Source: Xylocopa sonorina
Lineage: Eukaryota; Arthropoda; Insecta; Hymenoptera; Apidae
Reading direction: 5' to 3'
DNA length: 64,000 nt
NCBI RefSeq assembly: GCF_050948175.1
Contig: NC_135199.1
Coordinates: forward strand, 806,001 to 870,000
Part shown: piece after piece, positions 45,581-57,098 of the stretch
How positions within the stretch are numbered: position 1 is the stretch's first letter
Layout of the letters: each line of letters begins with the position of its first letter
Made by a program: the position numbers and the translations under genes
The notes under the pieces: generated by a model
What the model was told of the DNA's origin: nothing
Seen by the model: the letters and a program-made list of their open reading frames with translations, nothing else
Databases searched by the model: none

Positions 45581-47261
45581 AGGGGTCGAAGAATAGTAAA
45601 AGATTTTTATATTTCATAGCCTCACTCGATACGTCGATTCGATCACGTAAAATATCGGACATTAATTGCGTCTACATCTTCAGACCTTAAATATATAATT
45701 GCAACAACATATTTAATAGCGTCTTAATAACATTTTTCTAATTGTTTATATCTATGTCTAATAAATATATATTAATCGAATAAGTGGCTTTACCAAAGAA
45801 TAAAAGTATCTGAGGCTTACAAATCGGAGCATTACATAACAAACGTGCATCACATATATAATATTACATGTAAGAAAAGATGAAGACCAAAAAGATCGTA
45901 CATAAGTTGAATCCCCAATGTGATCATAGAGATACAGAAACGGCAAAAATTCCAAACAGTAATTTAAAAAATTCAAAAAGGGGGGAGTGAAAATCCATCT
46001 CCATGACGATGATAAGGAACAATTCTGCCTCATGCACTACAATATCCCAAACAGCCAGCGATTGGCACGCCAATGACAACGGATGGAACGAATTCCGTGA
46101 CAGAACTGTGCTAACAAAGTGCTCCTACTCAGCTTTCGAAATGGTATACTGTTAGTACTGGGGCGGCATTCGTATAACGGCACTATTAAAGCACCGAGAT
46201 ATAGCACATGGGCTACACGGCCGTGACAATGACACTATCAGCTCACCATAGCTACACGCGTGGTTGTGGCGTAGGCTGACATTTACTAATGGGGAAGCTG
46301 TTTCCATAAAAATTATAAGCAAATATGAAAAATGACTAAACTGCGCAATTTATTTATTTTGATTCCAAATTAGATACACGGGCACAAAACAAAGATATAA
46401 GAACTCGATTTTATTATTTTCTATAAACTAGCTCCATAGGGCGATTTTTCCATAAAGTCGATAATTACTTTGTCATAAAAATATATACACTTATTTTATA
46501 TATATTTTCTTCAATTTATTGTTACAAATTCATGCAATTGAGGGTTACATTAAATACGATGACAGCATGTTGTTTCAAAAATTACACAAGGCGAAGTTAG
46601 GGACGCAACAGCATGAATTTTTATTTTATAAGTAATATTTTTTATATAAATAATATTTTTAGTCTATGATGGATTGAAAGAAATATATACGACTCGCTCA
46701 ATAACTATAAATATAGGAAAACGACCATCAAAATGTCTATCAATACTCATATGCTGAACATCTACTGACATCTAACGGTTCTAATTTGTATGAAAGCACA
46801 GGTTCCCCATTGCCAAATGTAATCCTGCGTAATTGCTGAGGAGATTCATGAATGGAGCGATGATACGCGTGTCACCGTGGTGCTGGTACTGCGCGATTCG
46901 CTTGTCTAGAACGTGCTGGTAACACGTTCTGGCATTTTAGTTAACGAATCCGGTCACAGATGACTACGAATCAGTTGACACTCCTCGGAAGTGGCAATAT
47001 AGTGCCGGCATGGTGTCGCTATAGCTACTTAATTGCGAATTTGTGTGTACTGTGACGTGGTGACGTCACAAGGCTCGCTCACGAACCCCTCCCTGCTTCG
47101 GTTAGACTAGCTCGCAGATCACCACCCATGCGAGAAGCGCGACACGGACCATCGCCATAGCTGTATTTGCGAGGAGCGTGGAATACACGATGGTAGAACC
47201 TCCTCCCCTCCCACCCCGTTCTTTTCTCTCTCTCCGTTTTAAGGATTAGACTGGCGAGCTG
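45581..47261. other. AT-rich intergenic sequence, no supported gene
   Basis: Mostly AT-rich. A 36-codon ATG frame at 45880-45990 (basic, ending NSKRGE) could be a last exon of the gene at 44631-45580, but nothing proves it. A perfect 8-bp inverted repeat (agaacgtg/cacgttct, 7-nt loop) lies at 46908-46930. At 47051-47070, tgtgacgtggtgacgtcaca resembles apposed gypsy LTR termini and may be a relic. Confidence 0.5.
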
Positions 47262-47447
47262 ATGGAAGAAGACCGCAGGTTCGCGGAAGAGCCGTTGCGT
47301 CGAGGTAGCGTGACGAGCTCGACGGTGGAGGAGTCGGGAAGTGAGCAAGAAGAGACCCTGAAGCCCGAAGGATACGATCCAGAGCCCTGCAACGATAAGA
47401 CCGCTGCTATAGTCCATGGAGACGAACAGGATGGTTCTCGGGTGTGA
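47262..47447 (+). pseudogene. Possible polyprotein C-terminus upstream of the family-E LTR
   Basis: A 61-codon Glu/Ser-rich frame (starting MEEDRRFAEEPLRRGS) whose TGA stop overlaps the first bases of the family-E LTR at 47443. Termination exactly at an LTR edge is what the end of a retrotransposon internal region looks like. It has no recognisable domain and could be chance. Confidence 0.25.
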
Positions 47448-47822
47448 GAAGGACCTCCACCCCTCCCCTGAGCCCATGGAGAGGAAAACTCAAGATGCGC
47501 AGCGGAATTGCAGATGAGCCATGGAAAGCGCGGCGCGCGACACGCGCTGCAGTTCAAATAATCCAGAGGACCGCCTCTAGAGACACCAGAGGGGGCGATC
47601 AGGGAAGATAGCCGAAATCCACCGATCGATGCCCCGAACAATACCGAAGCGTATGGCCCTACCCCACCAAGGAGCCCTAAGGAGGATCTAAGGGGATCCG
47701 AAGACCCCCAGCAAACCTATATAATGAGCTAGCCAGCACGAAGACAGCCTCTTATTCTTCTCAACGACTTAGCGATTACTTAGCGAGCAACCGAGCAAGC
47801 GATTATACGGAGCGATTCGGAG

Positions 47823-47854
<32 letters not shown>

Positions 47855-48397
47855 GGTAGACGGACTGAACGAGATCCATACTTGTTGGAAACGAGAACGT
47901 GAGTCCTTATACGCTAAAGCGTCCCATTTGTTCCCTGCCGCAATTGTGATATCGCGTATTGTAATTTGTATTGTATAACGGGTGGTGATCCACGGTCATT
48001 CGCGGCGTGTCGTATACCCTTTTGTAATACCGCGTCGAGGCAATCTAGAAAGAAGCCGTGAGTTCAGTATCCCGCGACCCTAATTTGCGCACTCGGCTAG
48101 AAGCAGTCGAGCGAAAGAGTATTTCGAAATTTCGAGGGTTATCTTGAACCGAGTTTCCCCGGGTTGCGTGGTTTACTAGTTTTTGCTACTTTTTGAGTAG
48201 CTGGCGCCCAAAAAGTCCCAGCCTCGCAGCTTCGAAATACTCGCGGGATAGGAAATTTATTGTTCTATACTTCGCGTTGCCGAATCACGCGGATATTCTG
48301 TACCCCGATATAACCCCGGATTAAACTTCTGGATACCCCGTTATTATTGGTTCTATATACACTTTTCTTGAGGATTGAAACGGGAAAAACCGTCACA
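47443..48397 (+). mobile_element. Decayed LTR, family E copy 2, with GA repeat
   Basis: About 955 bp, tgtgagaagg to ccgtcaca, collinear with 42634-43370 and in the same orientation. It has an extra segment containing a (GA)n microsatellite (about 47822-47858). It shares the agctggcgccca motif near 48200. No TSD is seen. The two copies are too diverged to be the LTR pair of one young element. Confidence 0.5.
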
Positions 48398-49300
48398 GTA
48401 CATAATTATACATGACTGCATAAGAAGGATATCATATACTTTTATAATGAATGAGATATAAGAATATAAAACGAAGAACTATCCACTCCCATCAGGAGTA
48501 AAAACAATGTTTGGTACGCAAAGTTCATTGCAAAATATAATCAAGCAGTTAATATATCAAATCACAGCACACAATAAATCACTGAATGTATAATGATATG
48601 AATAGTAAGAAAAACATATTTACCTGTTAGATGTTTACAAATTCAAATTTAAAAGTCCAAGTCACATTTAATATATTATTGTTTAACAAGGTGATTTAAT
48701 GTTGTTTCAAATAGGCGTGCAGAACTAGTTCGTACTTCTGTCAATATAATTTCATTCGAAAAATACAAAGGATAAAAGGAAATATTCTCCAATATATAAC
48801 ATATATAAATCAACGGATGCAAGAGAGAACACTCGATCTCGGTGTAACGAGACCGGGGCGTCATCCTGCAGTAATCGTATAACGCCTGTTCCGAGATGGT
48901 GTAGAGAGGGAATGTGGAGGGTGAAAAGCATAAAATAACAACAATGTAACTAAAGAGAAAGAGAAAGAAAATATGTGGAAGCATTGCATTTATTAAGAGG
49001 AAATCCTAGAAATATCAAACAACAGATTATATACCATACTGTAAGGGTAAGGTACAACGAAATAGACGATATCGTGAGAGAAACTAAAAAAATCGAGAAA
49101 CTTAAACAGAAAATAATAATTTAGATTGAGCGAATCAATATCACTGATCCCGGCAAGCTTAATGGAAAACGCATAACGATGAATCGGTTAGAGTATAAGA
49201 TAGATGTTGGTCGCGGTTTGAGTGGCCCTGGGAATCCTTTGCCCGCATCAGGGCAGGCAGTAGGATGGTGGAGGGCCTGCCCTCCTGTTGCTTGGATCTA
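48398..49300. other. AT-rich sequence, nothing recognised
   Basis: No supported gene, RNA or repeat. A GC-richer stretch near 48830-48900 keeps a minus-strand open frame but shows no motif or splice structure I can identify. Confidence 0.5.
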
Positions 49301-52300
49301 TAGAATTCACATTCTATTGTAGAGTAGAAGTAGATAATTATCATGCTTTTCATAGAAGATTACAGCTTACATAATTCGAAACGTTGAAATGAGATGAGTC
49401 ATGGCATTGTGTACTGCATTAGTACTCTATTGTCTCGACATGTAGACACTACGAAGGGCAATCCTGTTGCATGGAGCTGTAGAATTTACATTCTTATGAA
49501 GTTTTAAAGCAGATAAGCATAGAGCTATGCATAAGAGATTACAGCATTCTTACTTTAAAACGATGAAATGGGATACGCCAGCGCATTGCATGGAGAATTC
49601 TAGCTCGATTGCTTTAACAGACAGACACTACGGAGCGCCATGCCGTTGCATGGAATTATATAGTTCACATTCTATTGAAGACCTCTAACAGTTAAGCATA
49701 ATGTTATGGATATATGATTACAGAATCTTTGCTTTGAAACATTAAAATGAGATGCGACATTGCGCTGCATGAAGTATTATAAATGTCTTGCTTGGACACG
49801 TAGAGATCTGGAAAAGATATTCTGTTGCAAATAAGTATAGGATTCACATCCTTCTAAGGACTAGATGCAGACAAATGTAAGATATTGCATAGAACAATGC
49901 AATTTACCATGAATCATTGAAATGACTTGCGACATCGTGTTGAATGAAGCAATAGAACTCCATTGCTCCGATAAATAAATAACTGGAAACGCTATTTCCT
50001 AGCAAGGAAATGTGGCATTTACATCCTTTTGGAGTGTAGACGAGGTATACATAACAATTCGCAATGAATATTATATCTTATTATGCAACATAGAAATGAG
50101 ATGCGATATCGCGTTTTAAGAAGCATTAGAACTATATTGCTTCGATACGTATGCATCTGGAAACGCATTTCCTAGCAAGGATGTGTAGCATTTACATTCC
50201 TTTGAAGTGTAGACGAGGCGTACCTAAAATTTCGCAATGAATATTATGCCTTGTCATGAAACATAGAAATGTGATGCGATATCGCGTTTTAAGAAGCATT
50301 AGAACTCCATTGCTTCGATACCTAGACACATGGAAACGCATTTCCTAGCAAGGATGTGTGACGTTTACATCCTTTTGAAGTGTAGACGAGGTATACATAA
50401 CACTTCGCAATAAATATTATGCCTTGTCACGAAACATAGAAATGAGATGCGATATCGCGTTTTAAGATGCATTAGAACTCTATTGCTACGATACGTAGAT
50501 ATCTGGAGACGCTATTTCCTAGCAAGGAAGTGTCGCATTTACATTGTTTTGAAGTGAATACGGGGTATACGTGACACTTCGCAGTGGATATTATATCTTA
50601 TCATGAAACGTAGAAGTAAGATGCGACATCACGTTTTAAGAAGCACTAGAACACTATTGCTTCGATACACAAACATGTGCAAACGCTATTTCCTAGCAAG
50701 GAAGTGTCACGTTTACATTCATTTGAAGTTTATGCGAGGTATACATGACACTTTGCAATGAATATTATATTTTATCATGAAACGTAGAAATGCTATGCAA
50801 CATCTCGTTTTAAGAAGCATTAGAACTGTATTGTTTCCATACGTAGACATCTGAAAACGCTATTTCCTAGCAAGGAAGTGTCGCACTTACATTCTTTTGA
50901 AGGGAGTACGAGGTATGCATGACACTTCGCAATGAATATTATATCTTATCATGATACACAGAAATGAGATGCGATATCACGTTTTGAGAAGCATTAGAAC
51001 TCTATTGCTACGGTACGTAGACATCTGCAGTCGCTATTTCCTAGAAAAGGAAATGTCGCATTTACGTTCATTTGAAGTTTATGCGAGGTATACATGACAC
51101 TTTACAATGAATATTATATCTTATCATGAAACGTTGAAATGAGATGCAAAATCTCGTTTTTAGAAGCATTAGAACTCTATTGTTTCCATACGTAGACATC
51201 TGCAAACGCTATTTCCTAGCAAAGGAAATGTCGCATTTACGCTCATTTGAAGTGAGTACGAGGTATGCATGACACTTCGCAATGAATATTATATCTTATC
51301 ATGAAACATAGAAATCAGATGCTATATCTCGTTTTAAGAAGCACTAGAACAGTATTGCTTCGTTACGGAGACATCTGAAAACGCTATTTCCTAGCAAGGA
51401 AGTGTCGCATTTATATCCTCTTGAAGTGAATACGAGGTATACATGACACTTCGCAATGAATATTATATCTTATCATGAAACATAGAAGTGAGATGCGACA
51501 TCTCGTATTAAGAAATATTAAAACTCTGTTGTATCGATACGTCGACATCTGGAAACGCTATTTCCTAGCAAGGATGTGTCTCATTTACATTATTTTAAAG
51601 TGAAGACGCGGTATACATGACACTTCGCAATGAATATTATATCTTATCACGAAACATTGAAATGAGATGCGATATCGCGATTTATGAAGCATTAAAACTC
51701 CATTGCTACGATACGTAGAAATCTGTAAACGCTACATCCCAGCAAGAAAAGTGGCGCAAGTACATTCTTTTGAAGTGAATACGAGGTATACATGACACTT
51801 CGCAATGAATATTATAACTTATCACGAAACATAGAAGTGAGATGCGATATCGCGATTTTAGAAGCATTAGAACACAACTGCTACGATACGTAGACATCTG
51901 CAAACGCTATTCCCTAGCATGGAAGTGTCGCATTTACATTCTTTTGAAGTGAATAAGAGGTATACATGACACTTCGCAATGAATATTATATCCTATCACG
52001 AAACATAGAAATGAGATGTGATATCGCGATTTAAGTAGCATTAGAACTCTATTGCCACGATACATAGACATCTGCAAACGCTATTTCCTATGATGGAAAC
52101 GTCGCATCTACATTCTTTTGATGTGAATTCGAGGTACACATGACACATTGCAATGAATATTATATCTTATCATGAAATATAGATGTGAGATGCGACATCT
52201 CGTCATATGAAGCATTAAAACTCTAATGTTTCCATACGTAGACATTTCCAAACGCTATTTCCTAGCAAGGAATAGGCGCATTTACATTCTTTTGAAGTGA

Positions 52301-54382
52301 ATACGAGGTATACACGACACTTCGCAATGAATAATATATCTTATCATGAAACATAGAAATGAGTTGCAATATCTCGTTTTAAGAAGAATTAGAACTCTAT
52401 TCTCTCGATACGTAGACATCTGCAAACGCTATTTCCTGGCATGGAAGTGTCGCACTTATATTCTTTTGAAGTGAATACGAGGTATACCTGACACTTCGCA
52501 ATGAATATTATATCTTATCATGAAACATAGAAATGAGGTGCGATATCGCTTTAGGAATCATTAGTACTCTACTGCTTCTATACGGAGACATCTGCAAACC
52601 CTATTTAATAGGAAGGAAGTGTCGCATTTACATTCTTTTGATGTGAATTCGAGCTATACATAACACTCCACACTGAATATATTACCCTATCACGAAACAT
52701 AGTATTGAAATGCGATATCGGGATTTAGGAAGCATTAGAAATCTACAGCTTCTATACGTAGACATCTGCAAACGCTATTTCCTAGCATGGAAGGATCGCA
52801 TTTACACTCTTTTGAAGTGAATACGAGGTATACACGACACTTCGCAATGAACATTATATCTTATCATGAAGCATAGAAGTGGGATGCGATATCGCGTTTT
52901 AAGAAGCATTAGAACCCTATTGCCTCGATGCGGAGACATCTGCAAACGCTATTTTCTAACATAGAAGTGTCGCATTTACATTCCTTTGAAGTGAATACGA
53001 AGTATACATGACACATCGCAATGATAAACATACCTTACCACGAAACATTGAAATGAGATGCGTTATCGCGATTTAAGATGCATTAGTACCTTATTGCTAC
53101 GATACGTAGACATCTGCAAACGCTATTTCCTAGCAAGGAAGTGTCGCATTTGCAGTCTTTTGAAGTGAATACGAGGTATACATAACAGTCCACGATGAAT
53201 TTTATATCTTATCATGAAACATAGAAGTGAGATGCGATATCGTGTTTTAGGAAGCATTAGAACTCTATTGCCTCGATACGTAGACATCTGGAAACGCTAT
53301 TTCCCATCAAGGAAGTATCGCATTTACATTCATTTGAAGTGTATGCTAGATATAAGTGACACATCGCAATGAATATTATATCTTATCATGAAACATATAA
53401 GTGAGATGCGATATCGCGTTTTAAAAAGCATCAGAACCCTATTGCATCGAGACGTATTCATCTGCAATCGCTATTTCCTAGCAAGGAAGTGTCGCATTTA
53501 CATTCTTTTGAATTGAATACGAGGAATACATGACACTTCGCAATGAATATTGTATCTTATCATGAGAGATAGGAATGAGATGCAATATCGCGTTTTATGT
53601 AGTACTAGAACTCTATTGCAACGATACGTAGATATCTGCAAACGCTGTTTCCTATCAAGGAACTGTCGCATTTACATTCTTTTGAGGTGAATACGAGGCA
53701 TACATAACACTCACAATGAATATTACATCTTATCATGAAACGTAGAAGTGAGAAGCGATATCGCGTTTTAAGAAGCATTAGAACTCTATTGCTATGATAC
53801 GTAGGCATCTGCAAACGCTTTTTCCTAGCAAGGAAGTGTCGCATATACATTCTTTTGAATTGAATACGAGGAATACATAACACTTCGCAATGAATATTAT
53901 ATCTTATCATGAGACATAGAAATGAGATGCAATATCGCGATTTAAGAAGCGTTAGAACTCTATTGCTACGATACGTAGACATCTGCAAACGCTATTTCCT
54001 ATCATGGAAGTGTCGCATTTACATTCTTCTGAAGTGAATACGAGGAATACATGACACTTCGCAATGAATATTATATCTTATCATGAAACATGGAAGTGAG
54101 ATGCGATATCTCGTTATAAGAAGCATTGGAACGCTATTGCTTCGATACGTAGACATCTGCAGACGCTACTTCTGAGCAAGGAAGTGTCACATTTACATTC
54201 TTTTGAAGTGAATACGAGTTAAACATAACACTTCGTTGTGAATAATATATCTTATCATGAGACATAGAAATGAGGTGCGATATTGCGTTTTAAGAAGCAT
54301 TAGAACACTATTGCTTCGGTACGTAGATATCTGCAAACGCTATTTCCTAGCACGGAAGTGTCGCATTTACATTTTTTTGAAG
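49301..54382 (+). repeat. 174-bp satellite array, forward orientation, decayed at its left edge
   Basis: About 29 monomers in the same orientation as 1909-9096. The first three or so (49301-49900) are strongly diverged and recognisable mainly by spacing and by attcacattctattga-type and gaaatgagat-type blocks. Divergence falls towards the right. The array ends at the LTR terminus at 54383. No gene is seen. Confidence 0.9.
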
Positions 54383-54743
54383 TGTCACGTCCTGAAGTCG
54401 CGAGAGCGCTCGTCACGTGGACAGTTTTCGTAGCCGTTCCCGAAATCGACGCGAATTGCGCAGAGCTGGGTTCGTCGGCGGACAAGACTCGATTTACTGG
54501 GTACAAAGACGTGCAACTTACCTTTCGATGATCCAGGCGTCGTAGCTCTCCTCATTCTCGTAGCGTGGAGTGGAATCCTCCCTCGCATATGTGTGGCGTC
54601 GCATCCCCGTTTCGTGGCGGCGAGTATGCGGGTTGCCTGCGTGTAGGGGATCCGGATGCTGGAGGAGATGCGGATGCTGATCTGTAGCCGTCGAGGTTGG
54701 CGGGCGATGTCTGAGGGTGGCAGTCGGTACGCCTGACGTCACA
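54383..54743 (-). mobile_element. Deleted 361-bp family-C gypsy LTR at a satellite strand switch
   Basis: Both termini are intact (minus strand tgtgacgtc to gacgtgaca). U3 encodes a tail frame (TSGVPTATLRH, then STPRYENEES) that runs directly into the sequence just before the splice donor (54522/54521) and the conserved 3' segment. The promoter, GC-rich block, paired motif and most of the LTR ORF are missing. Flanks are gaag on the left and aaat on the right, so there is no TSD. The satellite is forward on the left and reverse on the right. Confidence 0.8.
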
Positions 54744-55477
54744 AAATGCAACAATTTGCTAGGAAGTGGCGTTAGCAGATATCTACGCATCGAAGCAATA
54801 GATTTCTAATGCTTCTTTAAACGAGATATCGCATCTCATTTCCATGTTTCATGATAATATATAATATTCATTGTGGAGTGTAATGTCTACGTAAGCAGAT
54901 GTCTACGTATGGTAGCATTAGAGTTCTAATGCGTCTCATAACGCGATATCGCTACTAATTACTATGTTTCATAATAATATATAATATTCATTGTCGAGTG
55001 TTATGTATACCTCGTATTCTCTTCCAAAGAATATAAATGCGACACTTCCTTGCTAGGAAGTAGCGTTTGCAGATGTCTACGTATCGAACCAATAGATTTC
55101 TAATGCTTCTTAAATCGCCATATCGCATCTCATTTCCATGTTTCATGATAAGATATAATATTCACTGTGCAGTGTCATGCATACCTCGAATTCACTTCAA
55201 AAGAATGTAAATGCGACGTTTCCATCCTAGGAAATAGCGTTTGCAGATGTCTATGTATCGTATCAATAGAGTCCTAATGCTTCTTAAAACGGGATGTCGC
55301 ATTTCATTTCTATGTCTCGTGATAAGATATAATATTCAGTGCACAGTGTCATGTATACCTCGTATTCGCTTCAAAAGAATGTTAATGCGACACATCCTTG
55401 CTAGGAAATAGCGTTTCCAAATGTCTACGTACCGAAACAATAGGGCTCTAATGCTTCCTAAAACGACAAGTCGCATC
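54744..55477 (-). repeat. 174-bp satellite segment, reverse orientation
   Basis: About four monomers, reverse orientation, continuing in phase beyond the family-D LTR. Near 54890 one monomer is truncated and rejoined (taatgtctacgtaagcagatgtctacg). No gene is seen. Confidence 0.9.
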
Positions 55478-55660
55478 TGTCACGTCACGGGTCGCGAAAA
55501 TTTATCATTTGCCGGAAGCGACACGCAGCCTCGTACGGTTCGGCTCGCGGAAATTGCGACGAAGACCGGGTTCTTTCTGGCTCGCGGTTTACAGTCGAAG
55601 AAGACACGGGTGCGATAATAATGACACGGACTTACCTTCTGGCGTCTTGAGACCGCTGCT

Positions 55661-55981
55661 TCAATTTCTCTTTTCCAGGTACCTTTGTCTACGTGGATCG
55701 CCCTCCGGAATGGTCCCTGCGTAAGGGCTGCGAGGCGGAATTGTTACGGGGACGAGTACCCAGGCTGGTTGATTCCTTGATCGTATCAGCTCGTTCGAGC
55801 GGATCTGTGGCGGAGGCGAAGTTGCGGCACGGTTGTCTGGTCGGCGGTCAGCAGGAGGAGAAATGTTGCAGTGGTAGACGTACGCGACGGTATTTGCACC
55901 AACGTATTCGCGTACTAATGACCGGAGGAAGTTCTTCCTTCCCGCGCGTCGAGTTCGCTTGTTAATATCGGAACGGCGCAT
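55661..55981 (-). CDS. LTR-encoded small basic protein (106 aa), family D
   Basis: ATG at 55981-55979. It begins MRRSDINKRTRRAGRKNF, then LVREYVG, a variable Pro/Arg-rich middle, and NQPAWVLVPV, SPYAGTIP and DPRRQRYLE near the C-terminus. This is the most diverged of the three family versions, with many synonymous changes in the shared motifs, yet length and motif order are kept. The stop falls about 25 nt before the conserved splice donor. Function unknown. Confidence 0.5.
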   Translation of the reverse strand: MRRSDINKRTRRAGRKNFLRSLVREYVGANTVAYVYHCNISPPADRRPDNRAATSPPPQIRSNELIRSRNQPAWVLVPVTIPPRSPYAGTIPEGDPRRQRYLEKRN

Positions 55982-56803
55982 TCGAGTCGGATTCCAAAAA
56001 GTCTGGATACGGGTCCACTAAGCGGTGGTCCTCTCTAGCTTACCGGTCCAGAAATAAGGAAACCGGATGTCTACTCTTTAGTCTAGCTGTGGGCCGATGC
56101 AGTTAAGCGGCTGTCCTCTCTAACTGATCGGTTACCAAGTTTCGACTAAAGGTCAGAGCTCCCTGAATGTATGTGGAAGACGCGAGAACTCGAGGAAGAC
56201 TTCACGCTAAATTATTATAGCAAGGAATAAAATGCAAATAACGAGAATTGTAGATACTGGTAAAAATACAATATATATTCTAAATAATACCTGAGCTTAC
56301 ACTTACTACCCTATGCTAAACTTACTAAATACTAGATGTTGAATATAATTAGAATATAGGTGAAGTTAGAGTTAGGAACTTGAGTTAGAGTTTGAATTCG
56401 AAGTTTGAATTAGAACGATGTTGAAATAGTATATAACTCCGAGTGAGATGAAGTAAAGCCCGAAGGCATGAAAGTCCGTTCGCGTTGAGCTCAAGGCTCG
56501 ATCTGATCATCGGCTCGCGGATCCGCGACCTCCTCGGATCGCGGGGCGCGCGAGTCGCAGGGCCCCAGAGTGGGGCGAAACGCTCGGCCCTCGAAGTGGG
56601 GCGGTCGGTTGTGGTGGGGACACGCGCGTTCAGCGTGAGCCGCGCGCGTCGGGCGCTCGCTCGGGCGCTTCGCTTGAAACTACTTATAATTAATCGCTTT
56701 CTAAAATTAAGATTATACAAGAAAATACTTATGCTATTTCTGTGTGTGTTGTTTTGTGTATGTACATGGAGTGTCGTGTACTTAAATACTAAAATTCGCT
56801 CGA

Positions 56804-57098
56804 TTATGGATACAAATATGAATAGTATGAATATGGGTGCGATACGGCGGGCGACTCCTCGTGATACGTGGATTGGTCCTCGTGCGGAGGCTGTGGTTCA
56901 TCTCTCTCCCAGCTATCTGATAGCGCGTCGTAGCGCGGTTGTGAAGTCGAACTCCTGGTTGCGAGGGTGACTGCCTTGGCACGGCGATCAGGTAGATTGA
57001 CCATGTGTCGGTACGCTTGTCTCTGTGGCGGTGGCAGGCGGTGTATGTGGCTCTGCCGGGGTGTGCTGGAGGTACCGCGAGGTTCGGCGGACGTTACA
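56804..57098 (-). pseudogene. Pol C-terminal tail encoded in family-D U3
   Basis: The minus-strand frame enters from the LTR edge and ends EESPAVSHPYSYYSYLYP before a stop at 56804. The terminal ESPA-x2-x-PY-S/T...SY block matches families A (ESPAITKPY) and B (ESPAITHPY), while the preceding part is very diverged. It is orphaned from pol in this solo LTR. Confidence 0.55.

Larger units (their letters stand above)
55478..57098 (-). mobile_element. Solo family-D gypsy LTR with 4-bp TSD
   Basis: 1621 bp; minus strand tgtaacgtc to a terminus complementary to tgtcacgtc. It is flanked by catc at 55474-55477 and catc at 57099-57102, a perfect TSD, and the satellite reads through in phase. It is clearly diverged from A and B but collinear: U3 tail frame, acatgtacat/acacac block, GC-rich block (near 56515-56660), paired motif (near 56018 and 56103), LTR ORF (55981-55661) and splice donor (55636/55635). 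Confidence 0.9.

Noticed and set aside
45758..46033. Minus-strand 91-codon ORF
   Set aside because: Translation is a biased Tyr/Phe/Leu string of AT-rich DNA, and the opposite strand looks at least as coding-like; no support.
48676..48984. Minus-strand 102-codon hydrophobic ORF
   Set aside because: AT-rich, no recognisable motif or splice context; probably chance.
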